NCBI RefSeq assembly: GCF_001654495.1
Contig: NZ_CP015849.1
Span: forward strand, 3,075,501 to 3,139,500
Length of the DNA stretch: 64,000 nt
Direction: 5' to 3'
DNA from: Streptomyces sp. SAT1
GTDB taxonomy: Bacteria; Actinomycetota; Actinomycetes; Streptomycetales; Streptomycetaceae
Below, piece by piece: positions 57,242 to 64,000 of the stretch. The translations under genes were made by a program, and so were the position numbers. Numbering within the stretch: the first letter of the stretch is position 1; every line of letters begins with the position of its first letter. The notes beneath the pieces are model-generated. The model ran no database searches. It was not told the origin of the DNA and worked only from the letters and a program-made list of their open reading frames with translations.

Positions 57242-58902
57242 CCGGTTTTTTCGGGGGCCGACGGCACCGGTTCCGACCGGGCGCCCCAGCCGTAGCCGTC
57301 GCCCCTCTGGAGGAGACGCAGGTTGCCGCACGAGACGTCGAACCGTCCGGCCGGGGTGACCAGGCTGTGCTGCCCCCTGGCCCGCACGGAGATCCGGCCG
57401 GTCCACGTCCCCGCCCGCTTCCCGGACGGCACGGTGGCCCGCACGAGGTCACCGGTCACGTATCCGAAGTGCCGCTTCGTACGGGAGCGGCGCAGACGCG
57501 GGAAGCCGTGGCGGTCCGGAGTCGTACGGGCGTAGGAGCCGCGTCCCAGGGCCTCGACCACGAGCACCCGCTCCGGGACACGGACGATCGCCCCACCGCA
57601 CCCCTGGTCCAGCGGTCCGACGCACAGCGCGTCGATCGTGTGGGTCTTGCCGAGTCCCATCGCGTCGCGGTTGCCACGAGTGAGCCCGCCCGGCCAGGTG
57701 TGGACGGGCGGGCCGAGACCGGTCAGGGCCTCGACGAGGCGCCGGCGGGTCGCGTTCATGGCCGCGGCGTCGTGCAGCGGCGCCCTGGTCTGTTCGAGGA
57801 CGGCCGCGAGGCGGTCAGGGCGGTGAGCGAGGAAGAGCTCGACCGGCATGCTCCCCTTGGCCGTGTTGCAGGGGACACAGGCGAGCACGAGGTTGGAGAC
57901 CCGATGGGAGCCTCCTCGGCTCCTCGGTCTGACATGGTCGATGTTCAGGGGCCCCGAGGTGGTGTCGCAGTAGGCGCAGGCACCGTTCCACCTGGCGTGC
58001 AGCAGGGCGCGTGCCCCGGTCCCCGCGAGCGCTCCGTGCCGGTGCTCCGCCGCTGCGAGCCGCCTGCCCGCGCTCATGGAGTGGGTGTCGAAGGCGACGT
58101 GTTCCACATGGATCTCCTGGACGGGCGCCCAGCGGCACATGCGGGCGGCCAGGGAGAAGGTGGTGTCGACGCGGTGGCGCGAGGAGGGCGGGAGCCACCC
58201 CGGCGGACGGGCCCGGTTGTCCCGCCGGGGCGCCCGGTAGCGGCAGTTCGCCGAGCGCCGTCGGCGCCGGTGGGCGGCACGCTGCCGCATGGACCGGCGG
58301 ATCCGGTCGCCCCGGTGCCGGAGTTCGGCGGAGATCAGTCCGCGCCGGACGGTGCCAGCGGTGTCTTCTCCCGCCGTCGCCCTTGCCCTCTTCTCATCGG
58401 TGAGGACGAGGCCGGTGCCCTTGGATCCGGGATCGATACGCAGTTCGACCCCGTCGACCTGGGACTCGGCGAGCGCGCGATCCCTGAGCCGGATGACGAA
58501 GGGGGCCTGCCGGACGACCACGGCCCGCCCCCGGCGCAGCAGCTCCCGGGCGCGGGCCGGATGGCAGGGCATGAGCGGCTGCCCGTCCCGCGACAGGACG
58601 AAGACCCTGCTCGCGCCCGAACCGCCCGCGTAGGCCGGCCTGCTGCGGGGAACGTCACCGTTCCCGTTCTCTGCCTCGTCCGCCGCCGTGGCGGCCTTCT
58701 CGGCGTGACGCCGGCGGGCAGCGGTGCCTTGCCCGCCGGTCTCCCCTCGCCCATGTTCCCTGCCGGTGCCCCGCCCCGCGGCGGGGTGTCCGTGAGCCGT
58801 TTCGTCCCTGCTCCCGGGGGTGTCTGCGCTCGCGGATTCCAGAGCGGGCTGCTGAGGAAGCACAGCCCGGTGGGTCTGCTCGCCCGCAGGAAACGTAGTC
58901 AT
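57238..58902 (-). CDS. iscB: IscB RNA-guided nuclease (RRXRR, RuvC and HNH domains)
   Basis: A 554-residue IscB, the family ancestral to Cas9. ATG 58902 follows GGGAGGTG by 6 nt. Residues 1-97 are a low-complexity Gly/Ala/His/Arg extension, unusual for the family. RRXRR/PLMP region: RVFVLSRDGQPLMPCHPARARELLRRGRAVVV (99-130). RuvC-I Asp157 in DPGSKGTGL; Arg-rich bridge helix 195-230; RuvC-II Glu267 (VEHVAFDTHSM); HNH with CxxC 309/312, Asp322-His323 and CxxC 342/345; RuvC-III His421 and Asp424 in KTHTIDALCVG. C-terminal TID-like region to 545. All catalytic residues are present, so it is probably active with its omega-RNA. Confidence 0.93.
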   Translation of the reverse strand: MTTFPAGEQTHRAVLPQQPALESASADTPGSRDETAHGHPAAGRGTGREHGRGETGGQGTAARRRHAEKAATAADEAENGNGDVPRSRPAYAGGSGASRVFVLSRDGQPLMPCHPARARELLRRGRAVVVRQAPFVIRLRDRALAESQVDGVELRIDPGSKGTGLVLTDEKRARATAGEDTAGTVRRGLISAELRHRGDRIRRSMRQRAAHRRRRRSANCRYRAPRRDNRARPPGWLPPSSRHRVDTTFSLAARMCRWAPVQEIHVEHVAFDTHSMSAGRRLAAAEHRHGALAGTGARALLHARWNGACAYCDTTSGPLNIDHVRPRSRGGSHRVSNLVLACVPCNTAKGSMPVELFLAHRPDRLAAVLEQTRAPLHDAAAMNATRRRLVEALTGLGPPVHTWPGGLTRGNRDAMGLGKTHTIDALCVGPLDQGCGGAIVRVPERVLVVEALGRGSYARTTPDRHGFPRLRRSRTKRHFGYVTGDLVRATVPSGKRAGTWTGRISVRARGQHSLVTPAGRFDVSCGNLRLLQRGDGYGWGARSEPVPSAPEKTG

Positions 58903-59124
58903 CGGCGGCACCTCCCTGATCTGCCGATCGTGATGACGGGGGCTGGTCACTCGACGGCCTCGCGGCCGGGGAGCGAGTGACCTCCCTTCTCGTGTGTCTC
59001 ACGACCGTAGGAGCGGATGTCCGCCCCGAACGGGAAAAGGTCCAGACTTCGCCCATGCGTGCGAATTCGCAGAATTTTCCGCGCCCGTAGCCGATCACCC
59101 TGCTAAGCGGCCGGGGCGCGGGCG
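58903..59124 (-). ncRNA. Candidate omega-RNA (HEARO) region upstream of iscB
   Basis: The 222 nt between the PAS gene stop and the iscB start are free of genes and match the usual size and place of an IscB omega-RNA, which lies 5' of iscB. Visible structure on the minus strand: a 9-bp perfect stem GGTCACTCG/CGAGTGACC (58983-58975 and 58956-58948) with an inner GGCC-GCGA-GGCC hairpin; GGAAAA and TTTTCC arms; a GCGAATTCGC palindrome; and a CCGTTCGG hairpin. The guide would be the segment at the 5' edge of the element. The exact boundaries cannot be set by eye. Confidence 0.55.
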
Positions 59125-60612
59125 TCACAAGCCGTCGGGACGCTCCAGCAGACCCGCCAGGTCCAGGGCGGTCGCGATGCGGGCGGCGATGTCCTCGGCG
59201 TGGGCCGAGTCGGCGCGTTCGAAGGGGGCTCGGCCCGTGGTGCGCAGGAAGGTGACGACGCCGAGGGTGCGGCCGCGGCTGCGGAGGACCGCGCACAGGG
59301 CGTGGACGGTGTCGGCGGGCCACTGCCGGGCCTGGGCCCAGAGGCGGGCCTGGTCGGCCGGTGCGGTGCCGACGGTGGCGCGTACCGAGCCGGTGCGCTG
59401 GATGCACTGGAGGGCGGGGTGGCCCTCGGTGTAGCGGACGGGGAGTCCGGCCTGGCCGGTGAGCAGGCTGGGGCCGGGTCCTGCGGTGGGGGTGGCGGCG
59501 GCGCGGACCAGTTCGGCCGGTGGCGCGTCGGTGTCGTCCGGTGCCGGGGTGCCGGTGCCGGACGCGGGGTGGCGTACGCGGTCGACGAGGGCGTGGTCGG
59601 CGAAGCCCGCGAGGGCGAAGTCGAGGTGGACGGTGGCGGCCTCCAGCGGGTTGTCGCACTCGGCGGCGGCGCGGGCGGCGCGGTGCAGCTGGTTGGTGCG
59701 GAAGCGCAGCAGGGAGGCTTCCTGTTCGGTGCGCCGGGATTCGGTGACGTCGACGAAGAGCCAGGCGACGCCGAGCGGGACGGGTTCCTCGGCGAGGGGT
59801 GAGGCGAGCCGGACGAAGCCGCTGCGCCAGCAGCGGCGCCGTTCGCCCTCGGGGCCGCGTACGCCCACCCAGATCTCGGCGGGTGCGGGGGGTGCCCCCT
59901 CCGCCAGGACGTGGGTGAGGGCGCTCTCCAGTTCCTCGACGCCCTGGGAGAGGAGTTCGCCCAGGGGGCGGCCGAGGGGGGTGGTGCGGCCGGTGCCGAG
60001 GGCCTGGGCGGCGTGCGCGTTGACGACGGCGGGGCGCAGGTCGGCGTCGATGAGGACGACGCCCCAGGAGGCGTCCTCGAAGAGGGCCTCGCTCAGGGCG
60101 ATGGAGCGTTCCAGGTCGATCTGGGCGTGCACCTCGCTGAAGGCGCAGTACAGGCCGGCGGGCCTGCCGTCGGGGCCGCGCACGGCGGCGGACTGGGTGC
60201 GTACGAGGACGCGTCCGCCGTCCTTGGTGAGCAGGGCGAACTCGTGGACCTGCCGTCCGGTGGCGTGCATGGCGGACATCAGCCGCCGTTCGACCTCCTC
60301 GGCGTCGGCGCTGCGTACGGCCCAGCCGGCGAAGCCGTGCCGGCCGACGGCCTCGGCGCTGCTCCAGCCGAGGATGCGTTCGGCCTCGCGGTTCCAGTGG
60401 GTGACCACGCCGTCCGCGTCGAAGGCGCACAGGGCGGCGTCCATGCCGTCGAGGAGGGCGGCGAGCAGGTCGGAGCCGTCGGGTCCGCCGGGGACACCGG
60501 GCCTGTCGGGGCCGTCGTCGGTCCCGGAGCCGTCCCGTCGGGGATCGGGCTCGTCCGGTCCCAGTTCGTCGGTGGCTCCTCTACGCCGGGAAGCACTCAC
60601 CTGGACCCCCAT
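59125..60612 (-). CDS. PAS-PAS-GAF sensor protein
   Basis: A 495-residue protein. Two PAS domains: about 48-170 (LLAALLDGMDAALCAFDADGVVTHWNREAERILGWSSAEAVGR) and 170-300 (ALFEDASWGVVLIDADLRPAVVNAHAAQALG), ending in VAWLFVDVTESRR, then a GAF-like domain about 310-490. No kinase, phosphatase or DNA-binding domain follows, so it may signal through a partner. There are no membrane helices. The 3' end directly borders the iscB omega-RNA region, and iscB has been inserted between this gene and dmdR1. The start at ATG 60612 has a weak ribosome-binding site. Confidence 0.85.
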   Translation of the reverse strand: MGVQVSASRRRGATDELGPDEPDPRRDGSGTDDGPDRPGVPGGPDGSDLLAALLDGMDAALCAFDADGVVTHWNREAERILGWSSAEAVGRHGFAGWAVRSADAEEVERRLMSAMHATGRQVHEFALLTKDGGRVLVRTQSAAVRGPDGRPAGLYCAFSEVHAQIDLERSIALSEALFEDASWGVVLIDADLRPAVVNAHAAQALGTGRTTPLGRPLGELLSQGVEELESALTHVLAEGAPPAPAEIWVGVRGPEGERRRCWRSGFVRLASPLAEEPVPLGVAWLFVDVTESRRTEQEASLLRFRTNQLHRAARAAAECDNPLEAATVHLDFALAGFADHALVDRVRHPASGTGTPAPDDTDAPPAELVRAAATPTAGPGPSLLTGQAGLPVRYTEGHPALQCIQRTGSVRATVGTAPADQARLWAQARQWPADTVHALCAVLRSRGRTLGVVTFLRTTGRAPFERADSAHAEDIAARIATALDLAGLLERPDGL

Positions 60613-60748
60613 CAGGCTGCGTCCGCTGGTACGGCGCGTCGGTTCGCTCTCTCACCATCATTCAACTTGAACGTGATGCAGCACACACCGGGTTCCCCGA
60701 GATTGGTCTCCCGAGCCGGTGCGCGGCGGGGAGCGCGGGGCTCTTGTG

Positions 60749-61240
60749 TCAGGGGGTGTCAGCCGCCGTCAGGCGCAGCGTCAGCCATACGTCGTGCTCG
60801 CCGTGCTCGTCGTGCTCGCCGTGCTCGCCGTGCTCGTCGGGGAGTACGTACCGCTCGGTCTCGGTGAAGCCGCGGGCGGCGGCGAAGCGTACGCCGTCCT
60901 CGTTGGCGGCCAGGACGACGGTCTCCACGGCGCGCGCGCCGAGCACGCGCGCGTGGGCGAGGCCCCGGGTGTACAGGGCGGTGCCGATGCCCGTGCGGCG
61001 GTGGCCGGGGAGCACGCGCGCGATGACGGTGGCGACGGCGTCCTCGCCGGCGGGCGGGCGGACGGTGGAGCAGCCCACGAGGGTGTCGCCGAGGTAGGCG
61101 TTCTCCAGCCGGTTGCGTCCGGCGCGCTCGCGGACCTCGTCGAGGGTGAGGGCGGCGGGGGGCACGATCGCGTTGTGGACGTGCCGCCACTCGCGGAGCA
61201 TGGCCTCGCCGGACACGGGTTCGATACGAAGATCAGACAC
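60749..61240 (-). CDS. GNAT-family N-acetyltransferase with His-rich tail
   Basis: A 163-residue protein starting at GTG 61240 (MSDLRIEPVSGEAMLREWRHVHNAIVPP). The GNAT core includes TVIARVLPGHRRTGIGTALYTRGLAHARVLGARAVETVV (acetyl-CoA loop HRRTGIG) and NEDGVRFAAARGFTETERY. Near the C-terminus an HGEHGEHDEHGEHD stretch, coded by five 9-bp repeats (60794-60838), gives alternating His and acidic residues that could bind metal ions. Substrate unknown. Confidence 0.88.
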   Translation of the reverse strand: MSDLRIEPVSGEAMLREWRHVHNAIVPPAALTLDEVRERAGRNRLENAYLGDTLVGCSTVRPPAGEDAVATVIARVLPGHRRTGIGTALYTRGLAHARVLGARAVETVVLAANEDGVRFAAARGFTETERYVLPDEHGEHGEHDEHGEHDVWLTLRLTAADTP

Positions 61241-61329
61241 GGGGCCAGCGAACCGTACCTCCGCGGGGCGGTCAACCGGATTGCGCGGGGGCGCGGGCGG
61301 CCGGTGCCCCGGTGTCGCGGTGGCGGCCG

Positions 61330-62085
61330 TCAGCGCCGGTAGAAGATGCGGTCGGCGTACTGGTCGAAGACGCGGCTGTTCCATTCGAGGCCGCCGTCGA
61401 CGTTGCCGGAGCGCAGCAGCGGGGGCTCGATGCCGCGCTCGGCCAGGACTCCGGCGGCGGTCGCGAGGACGGCCTGGAGGAGGGCGGCGGTGACGACGGT
61501 GGAGGCGGGGGCGAAGGGCGCCGGGACGGTGTCGAGGGTGAGTTCGGCGTCGCCGATGGCGATCTTGGAGTCGAGGACCAGGTCGCAGTGGTCCTTGAGG
61601 TAGGTCCCCGAGGAGTGGCGGGAGCTGGTCTCGCTCGCGTAGGCGACGGAGGTCACGCCGATCACGTGGATGCCGAGGGAGCGCGCGTGCAGGGCCATGT
61701 CGACGGGCAGGGCGTTGCGGCCGGACAGCGAGACGATGACCAGGGTGTCGCCCGCGCGCAGCGGGGAGCTGTCCAGGACGGCGGCGGCGAGGCCGTCGAC
61801 GCGTTCGAGGGCGGAGCCGAGGGTGGCGGGCATGACGTCGACGCCGACGGTGCCGGGGACGGTGAGCAGGTTCATCAGGGCGAGGCCGCCGGCGCGGTAG
61901 ACGACGTCCTGGGCGGCGAGGGAGGAGTGTCCGGCGCCGAAGGCGAACAGCCGGCCGCCCGCGGCGACGGTGTCGGCGAGCAGGGTGCCGGCGGCCGTGA
62001 CGGAGTCGGCCTCCTCGTCCCGGACCCGCTGGAGCAGGCCGATGGCGGCGTCGAAGAACTGGCCGGCCAACGTGCGGTCGCTCAT
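61330..62085 (-). CDS. SIS-domain sugar isomerase-like protein
   Basis: A 251-residue protein starting at ATG 62085 (MSDRTLAGQFFDAAIGLLQRV). The SIS fold is evident from GRLFAFGAGHSSLAAQDVVYRAGG, TLVIVSLSGRNALPVDMALHARSLGIHVIGVTS. It resembles uncharacterised SIS proteins (YckF/GmhA-like group) that bind phosphosugars; whether it isomerises sugar phosphates or senses them is not clear. An upstream ATG (62127) is possible but less likely. Confidence 0.88.
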   Translation of the reverse strand: MSDRTLAGQFFDAAIGLLQRVRDEEADSVTAAGTLLADTVAAGGRLFAFGAGHSSLAAQDVVYRAGGLALMNLLTVPGTVGVDVMPATLGSALERVDGLAAAVLDSSPLRAGDTLVIVSLSGRNALPVDMALHARSLGIHVIGVTSVAYASETSSRHSSGTYLKDHCDLVLDSKIAIGDAELTLDTVPAPFAPASTVVTAALLQAVLATAAGVLAERGIEPPLLRSGNVDGGLEWNSRVFDQYADRIFYRR

Positions 62086-62211
62086 GCGGGGTCCGTCCCT
62101 TCGGCAGGTCTGCGTGTCGCGGATCACGGTGAGGTCTGAACCACAGCCGTGTCAATACGGCGTGTCCGCGCGGTGAACCGCCGCGGGGAGCCCCCGGTGG
62201 ATCAGGACAGG

Positions 62212-62243
62212 CTCAGGGCCTCAGGGCCTCAGGGCCTCAGGGG
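62212..62243. repeat. 8-bp tandem repeat at the pdxH stop
   Basis: Three perfect CTCAGGGC units and a fourth CTCAGGGG (62212-62243) overlap the pdxH stop codon (62237-62239). Confidence 0.85.
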
Positions 62244-62914
62244 CTCAGCCGCTCCACCCGCCAGCCGCCGTCCGCCTCGGCGACGTAGCGCAGGCGGTCG
62301 TGGAGGCGGTTCTCGCGGCCCTGCCAGAACTCGACGGAGCGGGGCGCGACGCGGAAGCCGCCCCAGTGGGGCGGGACGGGGACCTCTTCGCCCTCGGGGT
62401 AGCGGGCGGCGAGTTCGGCGTAGGAGGCGTCCAGGACGCCGCGGGTGGTGATGACCGTGGACTGGGCGCTGGCCCAGGCGCCGAGCCGGGAGCCGTGCGG
62501 GCGGCTGCGGAAGTAGGCGGCGGTCTCCTCGCGTCCGGTGCGGCGGGCGACGCCCTGGACGATGACCTGGCGGGCCATGGGGTGCCAGGGGAACAGCAGG
62601 GAGATGTGCGGGTTCTCGGCGAGGTCGCGTCCCTTGCGGGAGTCGTAGTTGGTGTAGAAGACGAAGCCCTGTTCGTCGAAGCCCTTGAGCAGGACCGTGC
62701 GGGAGCTGGGGCGGCCCGCGGCGTCGGCCGTGGAGACGATCATGGCGTTGGGTTCGAACAGGTGTCCCTCGGCGGCCGCCTGCCGGAACCAGCGGGCGAA
62801 CTGCGCCACGGGTGTGTCGGCCAGCTCGGCCTCGGACAGGCCCTCGGCGCGGTAGTGCTTGCGCATGGAGGCGAGGTCGAGCGGCGCTGATTCTCCGGCT
62901 TCTCGGTCGGTCAC
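62237..62914 (-). CDS. pdxH: Pyridoxamine 5'-phosphate oxidase
   Basis: A 225-residue flavoenzyme that oxidises pyridoxine or pyridoxamine 5'-phosphate to pyridoxal 5'-phosphate with FMN. Canonical blocks: [116 protein letters not shown]. The C-terminal motif is complete, unlike in the paralogue at 30318-31013. GTG start at 62914. Divergent from citrate synthase, 289 bp away. Confidence 0.96.
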   Translation of the reverse strand: MTDREAGESAPLDLASMRKHYRAEGLSEAELADTPVAQFARWFRQAAAEGHLFEPNAMIVSTADAAGRPSSRTVLLKGFDEQGFVFYTNYDSRKGRDLAENPHISLLFPWHPMARQVIVQGVARRTGREETAAYFRSRPHGSRLGAWASAQSTVITTRGVLDASYAELAARYPEGEEVPVPPHWGGFRVAPRSVEFWQGRENRLHDRLRYVAEADGGWRVERLSP

Positions 62915-62975
62915 GCGGTCATCCTGCCGTATGGCGGCCCGTGGTCCGCAGCGTGTCCTTCGTCACTGCGTGGCA

Positions 62976-63012
62976 CTGAGTGCCGCGCTCTCTCCCCAAA
63001 GGTGGCACTCAG
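62976..63012. promoter_or_regulatory. Inverted repeat upstream of citrate synthase
   Basis: CTGAGTGCC (62976-62984) pairs perfectly with GGCACTCAG (63004-63012), and the first arm is also part of a small dyad GGCAC-TGA-GTGCC (62972-62984). These three GGCACT-type half-sites lie in the pdxH/citrate synthase divergent region and may be an operator. Confidence 0.45.
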
Positions 63013-63203
63013 GGATATCGTGCTGTTGCCGCCCCGGTGGGGTGACCGCCGACCGCGCGGGGCATGACAGGGATGACCGCCCCGGACCGCGAGTCTGCGC
63101 CACGCGACCGCGGATCCGTACGGCGCGCGCCACTTCCGACCTCCGACAGCTGGGCGTCGTCTCCGTCGCCCCATCTGTCGCACAGACCACGAGGAGCCGC
63201 CTG

Positions 63204-64000
63204 ATGTCCGATTTCGTGCCCGGACTCGAGGGAGTCGTCGCGTTCGAGACGGAGATCGCCGAACCCGACAAGGAGGGCGGCGCCCTGCGGTACCGGGGCG
63301 TCGACATCGAGGACCTCGTCGGCAAGGTCTCCTTCGGCAATGTGTGGGGGCTGCTCGTCGACGGCGCCTTCAACCCCGGGCTGCCGCCCGCCGAGCCGTT
63401 CCCGATCCCGGTGCACTCGGGTGACATCCGGGTGGACGTGCAGTCGGCGCTGGCGATGCTGGCGCCGGTGTGGGGCCTGAAGCCGCTGCTGGACATCGAC
63501 GCCGGGCAGGCCCGCGACGACCTGGCGCGGGCGGCCGTGATGGCGCTGTCCTACGTCGCCCAGTCGGCGCGCGGGCAGGGTCTTCCGATGGTGCCGCAGA
63601 GCGAGATCGACAAGGCGGGCTCCATCACCGAGCGGTTCATGATCCGCTGGCGCGGCGAGCCCGACCCGCGGCATGTGGCGGCCGTGGACGCCTACTGGTC
63701 CTCCGCCGCCGAGCACGGCATGAACGCCTCCACGTTCACCGCCCGGGTCATCGCCTCCACCGGCGCCGACGTGGCCGCCGCCCTGTCGGGCGCGGTGGGC
63801 GCGATGTCCGGTCCGCTGCACGGCGGGGCGCCCTCCCGGGTGCTCGGCATGATCGAGGAGATCGAACGGACCGGGGACGCGGCCGGGTACGTGCGGCGCA
63901 CCCTGGACCGCGGCGAGCGGCTGATGGGCTTCGGCCACCGGGTGTACCGGGCCGAGGACCCGCGCGCGCGGGTGCTGCGCCGCACCGCCCGCGAGCTGGG
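63204..64000 (+). CDS. Citrate synthase (3' end outside window)
   Basis: The first 265 residues of a short-form (gram-positive, 'citrate synthase 2') enzyme: MSDFVPGLEGVVAFETEIAEPDKEGGALRYRGVDIEDLV, a SYVAQSARG segment, GAVGAMSGPLHGGAPSRVLGMI with a catalytic His, and RGERLMGFGHRVYRAEDPRA with the second His. It condenses acetyl-CoA with oxaloacetate at the entry to the citric acid cycle. GAGGAG lies 7 nt before ATG 63204. The missing part would include the catalytic Asp. Confidence 0.95.
   Translation, partial: MSDFVPGLEGVVAFETEIAEPDKEGGALRYRGVDIEDLVGKVSFGNVWGLLVDGAFNPGLPPAEPFPIPVHSGDIRVDVQSALAMLAPVWGLKPLLDIDAGQARDDLARAAVMALSYVAQSARGQGLPMVPQSEIDKAGSITERFMIRWRGEPDPRHVAAVDAYWSSAAEHGMNASTFTARVIASTGADVAAALSGAVGAMSGPLHGGAPSRVLGMIEEIERTGDAAGYVRRTLDRGERLMGFGHRVYRAEDPRARVLRRTAREL

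Overview
This window is chromosomal DNA of a Streptomyces species. The GC content is very high, codon third positions are almost all G or C, GTG starts are common, and an intact afsR-afsS-afsK cluster is present together with FO synthase, a DmdR1-type iron repressor, XRE/DUF397 regulators and EF-hand proteins. From memory, the gene set and order match the core region of S. coelicolor around SCO4388 to SCO4444, read here in the opposite direction; I could not align it. No tRNA, rRNA or CRISPR array was found.

Layout. 1-5.7 kb: a truncated Mrr-type endonuclease gene, an MFS exporter divergent from its ArsR-like regulator, glutathione peroxidase and a MerR regulator. 5.7-16.8 kb: a large membrane protein, a D-Ala-D-Ala carboxypeptidase with a long cytoplasmic tail, a GPP34 protein, an XRE/DUF397 pair, a sodium:solute symporter with a TTA codon, a degenerate ADP-ribosylglycohydrolase and a degenerate L,D-transpeptidase-like secreted protein. 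16.9-28.6 kb: FO synthase (coenzyme F420), a deletion scar that beheaded two divergent genes, a deazaflavin-dependent reductase, then the global antibiotic-control set afsR, afsS and afsK with a kbpA-like gene, and a TetR gene. 28.7-37.7 kb: a lipoprotein, a PNPOx-family protein, two GNAT acetyltransferases, a flavin monooxygenase-like protein, an MFS gene divergent from a GlxA-type regulator, and a class A beta-lactamase-like secreted protein. 38-46 kb: an ATPase of the anti-sigma type, EF-hand protein, STAS anti-anti-sigma factor, sigma factor with its zinc-finger anti-sigma partner, purU, and a lone ABC binding protein. 46-55.5 kb: a proline-rich membrane protein, an NsdA-like regulator, a primase-like protein, an ABC transporter, a methyltransferase gene that has lost its start beside a small inverted-repeat element, and an alpha/beta-hydrolase lacking its nucleophile. 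56-64 kb: dmdR1, an intact IscB nuclease gene with a possible omega-RNA region, a PAS/GAF protein, GNAT, SIS, pdxH and citrate synthase (cut by the window end).

The most interesting signals are: the iscB locus set between dmdR1 and a PAS gene, whose stop codon overlaps the -35 box of a promoter that leads through an unusual structured leader towards dmdR1; two disruption scars (19.98 kb and 54.3 kb); several proteins that keep their fold motifs but lack catalytic residues; and a recurring leaderless-promoter layout (a -10 box 6-7 nt before the ATG) at seven genes.
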